Shown piece after piece: positions 35,431 through 46,026 of a stretch of 64,000 nucleotides of DNA (the stretch's first letter is position 1; every line of letters starts with the position of its first letter). Origin of the DNA: JABMOV01 sp964344305. GTDB lineage: Bacteria; Fidelibacterota; Marinisomatia; Marinisomatales; JABMOV01. A model generated the notes under the pieces. The model had not been told where the DNA came from and searched no databases. It saw only the letters and a list, made by a program, of their open reading frames with translations. The stretch covers positions 1 to 64,000 of the forward strand of contig CAYFMT010000009.1 of NCBI GenBank assembly GCA_964344305.1, written 5' to 3'. The position numbers were made by a program, and so were the translations under genes.

Positions 35431-36642
35431 ATGCCCAACATCCATCCTTTCAAAGCCTGGACATATAACCAGGATAAGATTCCCTCTTTAAACGATGTGG
35501 TGTCACCACCCTACGATGTGATTTCACCAGAGGATCAGGAGGCACTTTATAACCTGTCTGAACACAACTTTGTTAGACTAATTCTTACCAAAGAAAAGGG
35601 AGAAAAACGATATTCCACCGCTACAACCACATTAGATCAATGGATGAATGACGGTGTGGTCATCCAGGATGAAGAGGAAGCCATTTATTTTATTGAGCAA
35701 TCATACAGTGTGGATGGCTCGCGAGTGACAAGAACTGGAATTATTGCAGAATTGGAAATTCAACCACTTGGTGAAGGCATACTGCCTCATGAACAAACCA
35801 TTGAAAAGCATATCGATGACCGATACAAACTCATGGAATCCACCCGGACCAACCTCGGTCAGATTTTCATGAGTTACAGGGATAGATCCAGGACAGTGGA
35901 ATCCATCCATGGTGACCTTGAAAATGAAACACCTTTTATGACCTGCACCACCAATGATGGGGTGGATGTAAATGTCTGGGCTTTAAGGGACAAAATCCGC
36001 ATTAAAGAAATTCAAGAGATGCTGAAAAACACCAATGCCATCATTGCTGATGGGCATCACCGGTATAAAACCGCCTATCGGTACAGCAGGGAATACCCGA
36101 ATCTACCAGGAAGTAACCGTGTCATGGTGACACTGGTGAATGCCTACAACCCGGGGATGCAGGTGCTTCCTACCCACAGAATTCTCAACGGTGTGAATAA
36201 ACAATCAGCAGATGTGCTGGCAAATCTTGAAGAAGATTTTTCTATGTCTGAATGCAGGGATATGATGGAACCCCTATCCATCCTTGATAGCAATGCCATG
36301 CAATTCGGTCTGGTCAACCAGGATGAGAATAAAGCATGGATATTTACATACAAAGGAGAGGGGGATCTACTGGATGTGGCGGTACTCCATGATGTTCTAC
36401 TGAAAAAAGGATTTAATCTCGATACCACACGACAGGAGGATTTGAAACATTTCTCCTATTTAAGGGGGACAGCGTCACCGGAAAAATTCATTCAGGAGGA
36501 ATCTTTCGAGTGGCTCATGCTGGTGAAACCACCCATACTGGATCAGATTTTTGATATTGCAGAAGATGGAGGCGTCATGCCTCAGAAATCCACCTTTTTC
36601 TACCCTAAAATGTATTCTGGAATTGTCTTTAGAAAATTCTGA
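35431..36642 (+). CDS. DUF1015 family protein
   Basis: 403 residues. It begins IHPFKAWTYNQDKIPSLNDV and has VVSPPYDVISPEDQ, then ILPHEQTIEKHIDDRYKLM and IADGHHRYKTAYRY, all hallmarks of DUF1015, a cytosolic family of unproven function often linked to serine or HPr-kinase-like chemistry in databases. The length is normal. It follows the nucleotidyltransferase by 9 bases with a GGAATAACC leader, so it may be co-transcribed with the polymer cluster although the link may be accidental. Confidence 0.9.
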   Translation: MPNIHPFKAWTYNQDKIPSLNDVVSPPYDVISPEDQEALYNLSEHNFVRLILTKEKGEKRYSTATTTLDQWMNDGVVIQDEEEAIYFIEQSYSVDGSRVTRTGIIAELEIQPLGEGILPHEQTIEKHIDDRYKLMESTRTNLGQIFMSYRDRSRTVESIHGDLENETPFMTCTTNDGVDVNVWALRDKIRIKEIQEMLKNTNAIIADGHHRYKTAYRYSREYPNLPGSNRVMVTLVNAYNPGMQVLPTHRILNGVNKQSADVLANLEEDFSMSECRDMMEPLSILDSNAMQFGLVNQDENKAWIFTYKGEGDLLDVAVLHDVLLKKGFNLDTTRQEDLKHFSYLRGTASPEKFIQEESFEWLMLVKPPILDQIFDIAEDGGVMPQKSTFFYPKMYSGIVFRKF

Positions 36643-36979
36643 ACAAACCCGGTTCAGATATAAATTTTGATATTATCGAGATTTAACAGCATGCTTGTCC
36701 TATCAGTTAATTTTAATCCTGAACATCTTGTAGTAGGAGAAATCCATACTCTCCATTAAAGTCTCTTGAATCTGCATTTCAAGCCTGTAATCCCTCATCT
36801 CGCTTTTCACATGTCGCCTCACGACTTCACGATCCCACCATCTGAAATTGACAACTGACTCTCGGTATTGCTTTTGCTTCCACTAAAATAAGATAAATTT
36901 CTCCTGTTTTCCTCGATTCGCATGGGTCCAAACCGGTAACTTTTCACAGATTTTTTCACCGAAACACAAAGGATTCACA
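36643..36979. other. Intergenic region upstream of maeB
   Basis: 337 bases with no gene. It holds weak examples of the local repeat words (CTCACGACTTCACGATCC near 36817-36834 and GACAACTGACTCT near 36849). A TTGCTT...TAAGAT pair near 36870-36896 could be a promoter, but the spacing is short and I would not rely on it. The maeB leader AAAGGATTCACA precedes the ATG. Confidence 0.5.
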
Positions 36980-39265
36980 ATGATTACCAAGAAACAGGCT
37001 CTGGATTATCATGAACAGGGTCGTCCCGGTAAAATCGAAGTGGTTGCGACAAAATCAACCGTTTCTCAACTGGATTTATCACTTGCCTACACTCCAGGGG
37101 TTGCCGAACCCTGTCGGGAAATTGAAAAAGATCCACGTGCAGCCAATAAATATACAGCAAGAGGAAATCTTGTTGCTGTTATCACCAATGGAACGGCAGT
37201 GTTGGGCCTGGGGGACATCGGTGCCCTTGCAGGAAAACCTGTCATGGAAGGGAAAGGGGTTCTATTCAAACGATTTGCAGATATCGATGTGTTTGATATT
37301 GAATTGGATACAAAGGACACTGATAAGTTGATAGAGGCAGTGAAAATGCTTGAGCCAACATTTGGTGGAATCAACCTTGAGGACATCAAGGCTCCGGAAT
37401 GCTTCGAGATCGAACAGCGCCTCATTGAAGACATGAATATCCCGGTATTTCATGATGACCAGCATGGTACTGCCATTATCTCTGCAGCCGCCCTCATCAA
37501 TGCTGCTGAAATCGTAAACAAGAAAATGGAAGACTTGAAACTGGTGGTGAGTGGAGCAGGAGCGTCCGCTATTTCGTGTGCGAAACACTACACTAATTTT
37601 GGTGTGAAAATGGAGAACATCGCCATGGTGGACAGCACCGGAGTCATCTATAGAGGTCGTGAAAAGGGCATGAACAAGTATAAGGAAGAATTTGCCATTG
37701 AAACCGATGCCAGGACACTGGAAGATGCCATGGTTGATTCCGATGTCTTCATCGGACTTTCCCGTGGTGGACTTGTTTCCAAAGACATGGTGAAATCCAT
37801 GGGGCCTAATCCCATCGTCATTGCCATGGCAAACCCGGATCCTGAAATATCTTACGACGACGCCATCGAAGCCAGGCCGGATGTCCTCATGGCCACAGGC
37901 AGGTCGGATTTTCCAAACCAGGTAAACAATGTGCTGGGATTTCCATTCATATTTCGTGGAGCGCTGGATGTCCATGCTACAACGATCAACAACGACATGA
38001 AAGTAGCCGCCTCTATAGCCCTTGCAAATCTGGCAAAAGAAGATGTTCCCGATGAAGTGGCTCAGGGATACGATGTGGATCGACTTGAATTTGGAAAAGA
38101 ATATATCATTCCAAAACCATTGGATCCTCGGGTCCTGACCCATGTGGCATCTGCCGTTGCCCAGGCGGCCATGGATTCAGGTGTTGCTCAGGCCCCTATT
38201 CAAGATATGGAAGGATACAAAGATTGCCTTGAAGCTCGACTGGGAAAGTCCAGGGAACTCATGCGGACCATCATCCACAAGGCACAGAAAAATCCAAAAC
38301 GTATTGTGTTTCCTGAAGGGGAATCGTCCAGGGTTATCCGTGCAAGCCACCAGCTAGTTGCTGAGAATATTGCCAAACCCATTCTGCTTGGGAAACCCAG
38401 CCTCATCTATGAGATAGCCAGCGATCAACACATTGATCTTGAAGGGGTTGAGATCATTAATCCCAATAAAGACAAACGACTGGAAGAATATATCCAGGTG
38501 ATCTACGAAGAACGCCAGCGAAAAGGGATGACCAGGCGTAGGGCCAACGTTCTCATGCGAAGACGGAATTATTTTGGGGCTATGATGGTCCATCGTGGCG
38601 ATGCAGATGGACTCGTATCAGGTATTGCACAGAATTATAGCAATGTGCTTCGTCCCGCTCTACAGGTAATGGGTGTGAAAAAAGGCGTAAAAAAAGTCGC
38701 AGGACTCTACATCATTGTTTTCAAAAACAAGATGAAATTTTTTGCCGATGTGACTGTGAATATCAATCCTACAGCAGAGGAGCTTGTGGAAATCGCCCTC
38801 CTCACAGCCGATGAAGTCAGGAAATTTGGTATCACACCGAAAATGGCTATGCTAAGTTTCTCCAACTTTGGCAGCGTGAATCATCCGGACGCAAAGAAGG
38901 TGAAGGATGCCACACGGATGATCAAGGAAAAGGCTCCGGATCTAATCGTGGATGGTGAGATGCTCGCGGATGTGGCTGTCACCACGTCCATCCTGAAAAA
39001 CCACTATCCATTCAGTGATCTGCAGGAAGAAGCGAATACCCTCATATTCCCAAATCTGAGCTCTGGTAATATCTCCTATAAACTGCTCAGAACCCTGGGT
39101 AATGCCACCACAATTGGTCCCATTTTGATGGGGTTGGAAAAACCTGTAAATTTATTGCAGTTTGCTTCCAGCACGGTGGAAGACATCGTGAATATGACGT
39201 CTATTACCGTGCTTGATGCTCAATCACATGAGAAGAAACAGATTGAACTCACAACAAAAACGTAA
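36980..39265 (+). CDS. maeB: NADP-dependent malic enzyme with phosphotransacetylase-like C-terminus (MaeB)
   Basis: 761 residues, the standard MaeB length. Residues 1-420 are malic enzyme: SLAYTPGVAEPCREI with the catalytic Tyr, GKPVMEGKGVLFKRFADIDV with the Lys, and metal-binding VFHDDQHGTAI. VVSGAGASAI binds NADP. Residues about 430-761 resemble phosphotransacetylase (RIVFPEGESSRVIRA and a C-terminal GPILMGLEKPVNLL) and serve as an acetyl-CoA-sensing regulatory part in relatives. It decarboxylates malate to pyruvate with NADPH production. The citrate synthase gene follows after 47 bases. Confidence 0.95.
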   Translation: MITKKQALDYHEQGRPGKIEVVATKSTVSQLDLSLAYTPGVAEPCREIEKDPRAANKYTARGNLVAVITNGTAVLGLGDIGALAGKPVMEGKGVLFKRFADIDVFDIELDTKDTDKLIEAVKMLEPTFGGINLEDIKAPECFEIEQRLIEDMNIPVFHDDQHGTAIISAAALINAAEIVNKKMEDLKLVVSGAGASAISCAKHYTNFGVKMENIAMVDSTGVIYRGREKGMNKYKEEFAIETDARTLEDAMVDSDVFIGLSRGGLVSKDMVKSMGPNPIVIAMANPDPEISYDDAIEARPDVLMATGRSDFPNQVNNVLGFPFIFRGALDVHATTINNDMKVAASIALANLAKEDVPDEVAQGYDVDRLEFGKEYIIPKPLDPRVLTHVASAVAQAAMDSGVAQAPIQDMEGYKDCLEARLGKSRELMRTIIHKAQKNPKRIVFPEGESSRVIRASHQLVAENIAKPILLGKPSLIYEIASDQHIDLEGVEIINPNKDKRLEEYIQVIYEERQRKGMTRRRANVLMRRRNYFGAMMVHRGDADGLVSGIAQNYSNVLRPALQVMGVKKGVKKVAGLYIIVFKNKMKFFADVTVNINPTAEELVEIALLTADEVRKFGITPKMAMLSFSNFGSVNHPDAKKVKDATRMIKEKAPDLIVDGEMLADVAVTTSILKNHYPFSDLQEEANTLIFPNLSSGNISYKLLRTLGNATTIGPILMGLEKPVNLLQFASSTVEDIVNMTSITVLDAQSHEKKQIELTTKT

Positions 39266-39312
39266 TGGGGGTTGCTCACGCTAATCCTTTGCACGAGTAA
39301 GGAAATTATCAC

Positions 39313-40581
39313 ATGTCAACACTCGTCAAAACACTAAGGAAAAAAATCCCTGATTGGCGCTACGAAGTCAAGCAGGTCATTGAAGAAAAAGGACAGGATG
39401 TAATCAGCAATGTCACCGTATCCCAGGCGTATGGAGGTATGCGTGGAATCAAGGGATTGGTCTGTGATACGTCCGCAGTTTCCCCGGACTCCGGTCTTAT
39501 TATCAGAGGGTTTCCCCTTCTGGAAATAACCAATATACTGCCAGAGGAAGTTTTCTTTCTCCTCCTTACGGGTGAACTCCCAGATGAAGAAGCCTTAAAA
39601 GATCTTCAGAGTCAATTGACCGAAAATATGGCGGTCCCGGACTACGTATGGGATGTCCTGCACGCCATGCCTAAAGACAGCCACCCAATGACTATGTTCA
39701 ATACAGCCATTCTCACCATGCAACATGGTTCCTATTTCCGGGAGAAATATGATGAGGGAATGGCAAAGCAGGATTTCTGGAAAGCCATACTGGAGGATGG
39801 AATTCGACTGGTGGCCAAACTGCCAAATATTGCTGCAGGAATCTATCGTATGCGGTTTGATAAAGGGGAACGCATTGCTCCCGATCCCACGCTGGACTGG
39901 GGAGCCAATTTCGCTCACATGCTGGGGTTGGATGACCCAACCGGTGATCTGAAAAAACTAATGCGACTCTATCTCATGCTCCATTGTGACCATGAAGGTG
40001 GAAATGTCAGTGCCTTCAGTGCCCTCACTGTAGCGTCAGCGCTGTCTGACCCATATTACTCTGTCTCAGCAGGGTTGAATGGTCTTGCAGGTCCGCTTCA
40101 CGGATTGGCCAACCAGGAATGCCTGAAGTTCGTCCTTGAAGTCCGGGATCATTTCGATGGTGTACCCTCCGATGAAGACCTGACAGACTTTGCCTGGGAG
40201 CGTCTCAACAGTGGTCGAGTCATTCCGGGGTACGGACACGCCGTGCTTCGATGCCCAGACCCACGTTTCACCGCCTTCATGGAATTCGGGAAAAATCATA
40301 TTAAAAATGATGATGTATTTGATATTGTCCAAAAAATATTCAATATCATCCCGGGCGTACTGAAAGAACAGGGGAAAGCCAAGAACCCGTGGCCCAATGT
40401 GGATGCAGCATCCGGTGCACTTCTTTACCATTACGGTATGACGGAATTCAGTTTCTATACCGTCCTATTCAGCATTTCCCGCGCCATGGGGATGGTGAGT
40501 CAAATGGTCATTAATCGAGCACTGGGAATCCCCATTACTCGTCCAAAATCAGTCACAACAGAATGGGTAAAACAGCAATAG
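39313..40581 (+). CDS. gltA: Citrate synthase (eukaryotic-type)
   Basis: 422 residues. GLAGPLHGLANQE carries the first catalytic His near 263, PGYGHAVLRCPDPR the second near 309, and NVDAASGALLYHYG the Asp near 363. The N-terminus WRYEVKQVIEEKGQDVISNVT and overall form resemble the mitochondrial-type (si) enzyme more than the E. coli hexameric type. It condenses acetyl-CoA and oxaloacetate. With maeB upstream it makes a small central-metabolism pair. Confidence 0.93.
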   Translation: MSTLVKTLRKKIPDWRYEVKQVIEEKGQDVISNVTVSQAYGGMRGIKGLVCDTSAVSPDSGLIIRGFPLLEITNILPEEVFFLLLTGELPDEEALKDLQSQLTENMAVPDYVWDVLHAMPKDSHPMTMFNTAILTMQHGSYFREKYDEGMAKQDFWKAILEDGIRLVAKLPNIAAGIYRMRFDKGERIAPDPTLDWGANFAHMLGLDDPTGDLKKLMRLYLMLHCDHEGGNVSAFSALTVASALSDPYYSVSAGLNGLAGPLHGLANQECLKFVLEVRDHFDGVPSDEDLTDFAWERLNSGRVIPGYGHAVLRCPDPRFTAFMEFGKNHIKNDDVFDIVQKIFNIIPGVLKEQGKAKNPWPNVDAASGALLYHYGMTEFSFYTVLFSISRAMGMVSQMVINRALGIPITRPKSVTTEWVKQQ

Positions 40582-42344
40582 AACTGCCACAAACATCCAA
40601 ACTCACGCTGAAGGTCATGCTCTTTTGCATGACCTTTGGCTTTACAATGGATAAGGAGACCTATCAACTCATCCGCGTGTATGACCCAACCCCAGAGGTT
40701 CTTTCTACCATTCATTCTGCAGGTATCCCCCTTGATCACGGATTCCGCCAGGCAGATGAATATATTGAAATCATTGCCCGTCATGACAGGGTTGAATCCC
40801 TCACCAACCGAACGGTGAATCTGGAAATACTGATTGAAAACATGGATACATGGACATCCAGTCACAATATTCAGGATGCGGATAGGGATTTTCCACTTGG
40901 CTCACTTCAGGGGAATTATACATATTCAGAAGCGGTGGCTCGCATGGATTCCCTTCGCGAAAACTTCCCAACTATCGTGTCAGAAAAAATATCCATTGGT
41001 GTGTCCATTGAAGGCAGGGATATCTGGGCCTTTTGCATAACTGATTATCCGGATTCATTAGAAGACGAACCTGAAGTACTTTTTACGGGACTTACCCATG
41101 CCAGAGAACCCCTTGGGATGATGAATCTTTTCTATTATGCCAGCCACCTCTGTGAAAACTATTCCACAGATGAAGAGGCAACCTTTCTTGTGAATTCAAG
41201 GGAAATCTGGTTTGTCCCTATTGTAAATCCTGATGGGTATGTCTGGAATGAATCGTATTACAATACCCACGATTCTCCTGGATATCATAGGAAAAACCGC
41301 AAAGACAATGATTGTGGGACCGGGACATCACGTGGGGTTGACCTGAACAGAAACTATGGATATGCATGGGGTGCAGACGATGATGGTTCATCGCCAAATC
41401 CCTGTTCACCGACGTATAGAGGAACCTCAGCATTTTCAGAACCGGAGACTGATGCCCTGAGGGTGTTTATCGAAAATCATGATTTTGAGAACATTCTACA
41501 TTATCATTCCTGGGGAAATGTTCTTATTCACTCATTTGGCAGCGGTGATCTACCACCAGAACCTGATTATTCTACTATTCTGTCCACAGGGTTATGGATG
41601 ACAGAAGAAAATGGATATACAGTTGGAACGGGGACACAAACCATCGGGTATGGTGTTAACGGTGACGCTGTGGATTGGACCTATGGATGGATGGGACTGT
41701 TATCATATACACCGGAAATCGGTTCCCAATTGGATTATTTCTGGCCATCGGAAAACAGGGTGCTGCCTCTCTGTGAGGATCAACTGCATCAGAACAGGAT
41801 TTTTACACTCATTGCGGGAAGTGATCCTGCCATTACAACCCTGTCACCCATCACAGGTATACAGGGTCCAGGCGGATTTGTCATGACAGCCCTCGAAATC
41901 AGAAACAGGGGACTACAGACCACTGATGGTCCTGTCTCCATTCGAATAACGTCATTGAATTCAAGTGTGGTCCCACTACTCTCACTTGTTGAAATACCTG
42001 AACTGGATGCACAGGAAGAAACACTGCTTCCATTGGGATTCATCATTCCATTTGATGCCCACATAGGTGAGGAGACTGGTGTTCAGATTACGGTGAATGA
42101 CAGCACCAGTTACCCTCATTCAGAAATCCTGCTGTTTACTGTAGGGACCGAACAGGGGGTCCTTGGGGATGTAACCATGGATGGAACTCAGGATATCAGG
42201 GATGTGTTACAGCTTTCGGATGTTGTGTTGGATTCGTCTGAAATATGGGAATATTATCAGTTATTATCTGATGTGAATCAGGATGGGGAAATAACATCAG
42301 AAGACATTAACGAACTTGTGAATATCATTATGGGAATTGAATAA
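40563..42344 (+). CDS. Secreted M14 zinc carboxypeptidase with dockerin-like C-terminus
   Basis: 593 residues. After a hydrophobic N-terminal stretch (LKVMLFCMTFGFTM) comes an M14 domain (about 115-410): His179-x2-Glu182 in THAREPLG binds zinc, GVDLNRNYGYAWG supplies the Arg, HYHSWGN the third ligand, and YTPEIGS the catalytic Glu. Residues about 420-525 look like an Ig-type adhesion domain. The last 60 residues have two Ca-binding DxDxD-like loops (DVTMDGTQDIRD and DVNQDGEITSED), as in dockerins. The ATG used overlaps citrate synthase by 19 bases; ATG 40617 is an alternative with a much shorter signal. Confidence 0.85.
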   Translation: MGKTAIELPQTSKLTLKVMLFCMTFGFTMDKETYQLIRVYDPTPEVLSTIHSAGIPLDHGFRQADEYIEIIARHDRVESLTNRTVNLEILIENMDTWTSSHNIQDADRDFPLGSLQGNYTYSEAVARMDSLRENFPTIVSEKISIGVSIEGRDIWAFCITDYPDSLEDEPEVLFTGLTHAREPLGMMNLFYYASHLCENYSTDEEATFLVNSREIWFVPIVNPDGYVWNESYYNTHDSPGYHRKNRKDNDCGTGTSRGVDLNRNYGYAWGADDDGSSPNPCSPTYRGTSAFSEPETDALRVFIENHDFENILHYHSWGNVLIHSFGSGDLPPEPDYSTILSTGLWMTEENGYTVGTGTQTIGYGVNGDAVDWTYGWMGLLSYTPEIGSQLDYFWPSENRVLPLCEDQLHQNRIFTLIAGSDPAITTLSPITGIQGPGGFVMTALEIRNRGLQTTDGPVSIRITSLNSSVVPLLSLVEIPELDAQEETLLPLGFIIPFDAHIGEETGVQITVNDSTSYPHSEILLFTVGTEQGVLGDVTMDGTQDIRDVLQLSDVVLDSSEIWEYYQLLSDVNQDGEITSEDINELVNIIMGIE

Positions 42345-44038
42345 TGAAAAAACTATTTCTTGTGCTTTTGCTTTCAGGGATGACTGCAGAGAATGTGCAG
42401 ATTTCTCCTCATGTCTTTACAGCCGGACAGCGGGATCAAAACCAATACAGAGTGTGGATTTATTTCCACTCCAAGGATGAATCCACGCCCATTAATCTGG
42501 ATACAAAAACCATCGCGCGTAGAAATAAATCTGCCAGATCAATCCATTCGTCATTCGATATTCCCGTCAGTGAGCAATCTATTTCTACACTGGAAAACCA
42601 TGGCATTGAGGTAATCCATAAAAGCCGGTGGCTAAATGCAGTCTCTGCTTTCGTGACTAAGGAGCAGATAGAAACTCTAAAAAACTTACCCTTCATCTGG
42701 AAAATCAACCCCGTCCACCGATACACGCGAAAAAACATTGAATCTGGCATCATGGATGACCAATCCAGCAGCAAATCCACCGATGAACCATGGTATGGAT
42801 TTTCCTGGGATCAGCTGGATCAAATCCAGGTGCCTGCTGTGCATGACAGTGGTTTTACAGGGAACGACGTTCGTATCCTGGTCATGGATACGGGATTCTG
42901 GCTGGATCATACAGCCTTCAGTCGCCTGGACCTCATTGCTCAATGGGATGTCATCAACGGCGATTCAATCTGTGCCAATGAAACAGCGGATGAAACAGCC
43001 TACGGCCAGGATCGTCATGGGACCATGGTACTGTCATCCATGGCAGCCTACTGGCCGGACACATTGATCGGTCCTGCCTATTCCGCCGAATATCTGCTGG
43101 CAAAAACAGAAATGGTGAATGCGGAAATTCAGCTTGAAGAAGACAATTATGTAGTGGGATTGGAATGGGGAGAGGCCAATGGTGCTGATGTGGTATCCAC
43201 ATCCCTGGGATACCTGGACTGGTACACATACTGCGATATGGATGGCGAAACAGCCGTTACCACTCAGGCCATAGATATTGCCGCTTCCCTGGGAGTTGTT
43301 TGTGTCACTGCCATGGGAAATGAAGGTGGGTATGCTCCCCCGAACGATCCATGCAATGACCCCATCACTTACTACATGATCGCTCCAGCAGACGCAGATT
43401 CTGTCATTGCCGTTGGATCAGTCACCTATTTTGGCACTCTATCGTCCTTCAGTTCACATGGTCCAACATACGATGGGAGAATCAAGCCGGAAGTCTGCGC
43501 GAGAGGATCCTCCACCTATTGTGTCATGCCTCATACCACCGGGTATACAACAGCAAGTGGAACATCCCTTGCCACGCCTCTTGTGGGGGGAGTCGCTGCC
43601 CTGGTGATTGAAGCGCACCCGGACTGGGATGCCATGATGGTCCGGGAAGCTCTCATGATGACTGCCACACAGCATGATGCTCCGGACAATAATTTTGGTT
43701 GGGGAATTGTCCAAACCCTGGATGCCATTGAATACAGTACTGTAGAAACCGATGAGGATGACGGATTTGTTCCAGAGACATTTACCATTCAATCCATTTA
43801 CCCAAATCCATTTAATGCTCAGACCACCATTCGTTTGGAGGTTAAAAGTCAGACACCGATTCGACTGTCATTGAAGGATGTGAGTGGACAGGAAGTTTCA
43901 ACTATCTTTGAAGGGAATGCACAGAGTTCACGCCCCGAATATTATTGGAATGGTGAAGCAGTTTCGTCCGGTATATACTTTCTTACGCTTGAATGGGACG
44001 GTGGCAGAACCGCTAGAAAGCTGACAGTTATTAAATAA
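42344..44038 (+). CDS. Secreted subtilisin-like serine protease with type-IX-like sorting domain
   Basis: 564 residues. A signal peptide (MKKLFLVLLLSGMTAEN) and an inhibitor-like prosegment (to about 130) lead into an S8 domain: catalytic Asp in LVMDTGFWLDH near 181, His in QDRHGTMVLS near 225, Ser in ASGTSLATPLVGG near 407. The last 85 residues are a YPNPFNAQTTIRLEV...GIYFLTLEWDGGRTARKLTVIK-like (segments) C-terminal sorting domain used by type IX secretion. The ATG shares one base with the peptidase stop (TAATG), so the two are coupled. Confidence 0.92.
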   Translation: MKKLFLVLLLSGMTAENVQISPHVFTAGQRDQNQYRVWIYFHSKDESTPINLDTKTIARRNKSARSIHSSFDIPVSEQSISTLENHGIEVIHKSRWLNAVSAFVTKEQIETLKNLPFIWKINPVHRYTRKNIESGIMDDQSSSKSTDEPWYGFSWDQLDQIQVPAVHDSGFTGNDVRILVMDTGFWLDHTAFSRLDLIAQWDVINGDSICANETADETAYGQDRHGTMVLSSMAAYWPDTLIGPAYSAEYLLAKTEMVNAEIQLEEDNYVVGLEWGEANGADVVSTSLGYLDWYTYCDMDGETAVTTQAIDIAASLGVVCVTAMGNEGGYAPPNDPCNDPITYYMIAPADADSVIAVGSVTYFGTLSSFSSHGPTYDGRIKPEVCARGSSTYCVMPHTTGYTTASGTSLATPLVGGVAALVIEAHPDWDAMMVREALMMTATQHDAPDNNFGWGIVQTLDAIEYSTVETDEDDGFVPETFTIQSIYPNPFNAQTTIRLEVKSQTPIRLSLKDVSGQEVSTIFEGNAQSSRPEYYWNGEAVSSGIYFLTLEWDGGRTARKLTVIK

Positions 44039-44157
44039 ATATTTTCCTATTAATACTGGATTTACACACAACATACAGGTATAATTAGTGTAGGTGAAAT
44101 AGGGCTTGATTCCGTTTCGTTTCGGTGTCAAATTAACCCTCACCTGAACACGGATCC

Positions 44158-45915
44158 ATGTATCGAATAATTCACATAATCATCATTCTTGCTATAGGTG
44201 TCTCTGGAGGTATCTTTGGAGAGGAAGTTCCCATAATCGTAGAGGAACCTCTAGAGCTTTTTACCTATCCGGATGATCAAACAATTCTGGTTCACTGGAA
44301 GATACCACCATCCATTCGTGTGGAATCCATCGTTATTTCTCGTTCCGAGGATATATTTTCAGAACCTTCTGTTATTTATGAATATATGGAGGAAATAGAT
44401 CGCTATTTGGATACTCAGGTAACACCTGGACAGCGGTATTTCTATTTTGTGGATATAAAATCAGTAGATGGACTTATGCTTTCCAGCTCACGGGAGCATC
44501 CAACTTTTAATCGGCTTAAATCTACCATCCAGGGCGATACCGAAATGGGCGATTTTCCCAGTTTTCAATCACTGGAAGAACTATGGAATCATATCAGCCG
44601 CATAGAACTTGTCCAAACAAATTATACTAGCATTCCTGCAATTGAATCTATTTTGAACATAGATTCACTTTCCATCACGGATCTCTCGACTTTCGGCAGC
44701 ATGAATGCCTTCTTTGTACTGGATGGGTATCTTCTGTCAACCCAGAAGGATTCACTTATTGCCTCTATACATGAAACTCTGGGGGATGTTCAAAATCTGT
44801 ATCGCAATACACTGCTGGTAATACCGGATGAATGGGAGGCATTTTTCCAAACTGAGCTTAAAGCATTTGAAGAAAAACTGGATATGATTCTGAAACTCAT
44901 TGGTGAGTACCAGGATCATATTGCAAACGTCCCACCAGTAAGGATTTCTACCATTATGCATGGGCGAACCGATTCAGCCATGGTAGAACTTGATATTGTC
45001 ACATTCAAGGATAATCACCTGTCTCTACGTTTTAGAGAGGAAAGATTTGAGGTATTGTTTCCAGATACACTACCTTCGTCCAATAGTTTGTCCATACCCA
45101 TACCCAATACATGGACATCCTGCGAGATTATATACAATGATCAAATCCTTGATCAACAATTAATACCTTTTGAAAGCAGCGTTTCCATTGATCCATTCAA
45201 TAATGTGATTCCAAAGGATATAACAGCACCTTCTGGTAGAAGGCATATTATCAATGAATGGCTGTACAATGCGAAGGAAGGGAATCTCACAATAGAATCT
45301 TTCATCCCAGCTGGATATCATGATGAATTTCTCATTACCCTCAATGGAGTGGACATATGGAAGATTTATTCCGGTACCACCATGGATGATCAATATGTCG
45401 ACAGTGCATTTGTCCTCGAGACTGTTGATACTACCAGACTCTTATGGCTCAATACCATGAAACGTACGGACGCTCAGGAGTTGATGTGGGTAGAGACCAT
45501 ACTCATGAATCCAGTTGAGTCCATTCACAAAGCCCGACAGCCGGATGGATTGACAATCTTGGATGCGAACCGTAGTACGTTTGGAAAATCAAACTCAACC
45601 GAGGATTTTGAAATACAGACCATTGCTGTACCGGAAGTGTTTGCCCTGTACCAGAATTACCCCAACCCATTCAACAACAGTACAACTATTTCATTTGATC
45701 TATTACAGGACGCCATGATCACGCTTCATGTCTCTGATGCAAAGGGAAGGGTAGTGGAAACATTTATTGAACAATCCCCACTGAATTCCGGTCGTTATTC
45801 GTACCACTGGGAAGGTGGACATCATGCAAGTGGTGTGTACTTCTTTACCGTCTATGCCGAAGTGGAGAATTATCTTCCCATTTCCTTCACACGGAAAATG
45901 ATCTATTTGAAATAA
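44158..45915 (+). CDS. Secreted protein of unknown function with type-IX-like sorting domain
   Basis: 585 residues. A signal peptide (residues 1-21) is followed by a fibronectin-III-like part (about 28-110, with ILVHWKIPPS and PGQRYFYFVDIKS) and a long central region, partly coiled-coil-like and acidic, with no family I recognise. The C-terminus has ALYQNYPNPFNNSTTISFDL and ends GVYFFTVYAEVENYLPISFTRKMIYLK-like (in parts), a clear sorting domain. It follows the protease by a 119-base gap, so it may have its own promoter. Likely surface-attached or released. Confidence 0.82.
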   Translation: MYRIIHIIIILAIGVSGGIFGEEVPIIVEEPLELFTYPDDQTILVHWKIPPSIRVESIVISRSEDIFSEPSVIYEYMEEIDRYLDTQVTPGQRYFYFVDIKSVDGLMLSSSREHPTFNRLKSTIQGDTEMGDFPSFQSLEELWNHISRIELVQTNYTSIPAIESILNIDSLSITDLSTFGSMNAFFVLDGYLLSTQKDSLIASIHETLGDVQNLYRNTLLVIPDEWEAFFQTELKAFEEKLDMILKLIGEYQDHIANVPPVRISTIMHGRTDSAMVELDIVTFKDNHLSLRFREERFEVLFPDTLPSSNSLSIPIPNTWTSCEIIYNDQILDQQLIPFESSVSIDPFNNVIPKDITAPSGRRHIINEWLYNAKEGNLTIESFIPAGYHDEFLITLNGVDIWKIYSGTTMDDQYVDSAFVLETVDTTRLLWLNTMKRTDAQELMWVETILMNPVESIHKARQPDGLTILDANRSTFGKSNSTEDFEIQTIAVPEVFALYQNYPNPFNNSTTISFDLLQDAMITLHVSDAKGRVVETFIEQSPLNSGRYSYHWEGGHHASGVYFFTVYAEVENYLPISFTRKMIYLK

Positions 45916-46026
45916 AGCAATTGTTTCACCGGTCCCTGTTCTGATATCCATCAGTTGGCAACAGAAAACTGAACCAATTAATCCTTGTAACTTGATCCAA
46001 AACCCTTGAAACTTTGTACTGGTTTC

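Noticed and set aside
36860..36900. Promoter upstream of maeB.
   Set aside because: The TTGCTT and TAAGAT boxes are too close and this lineage's promoter consensus is uncertain; it is noted only in the intergenic entry.
37262..38143. Long minus-strand open frame (293 codons) opposite maeB.
   Set aside because: It is an antisense shadow of a clear malic enzyme gene and has the composition of translated antisense sequence.
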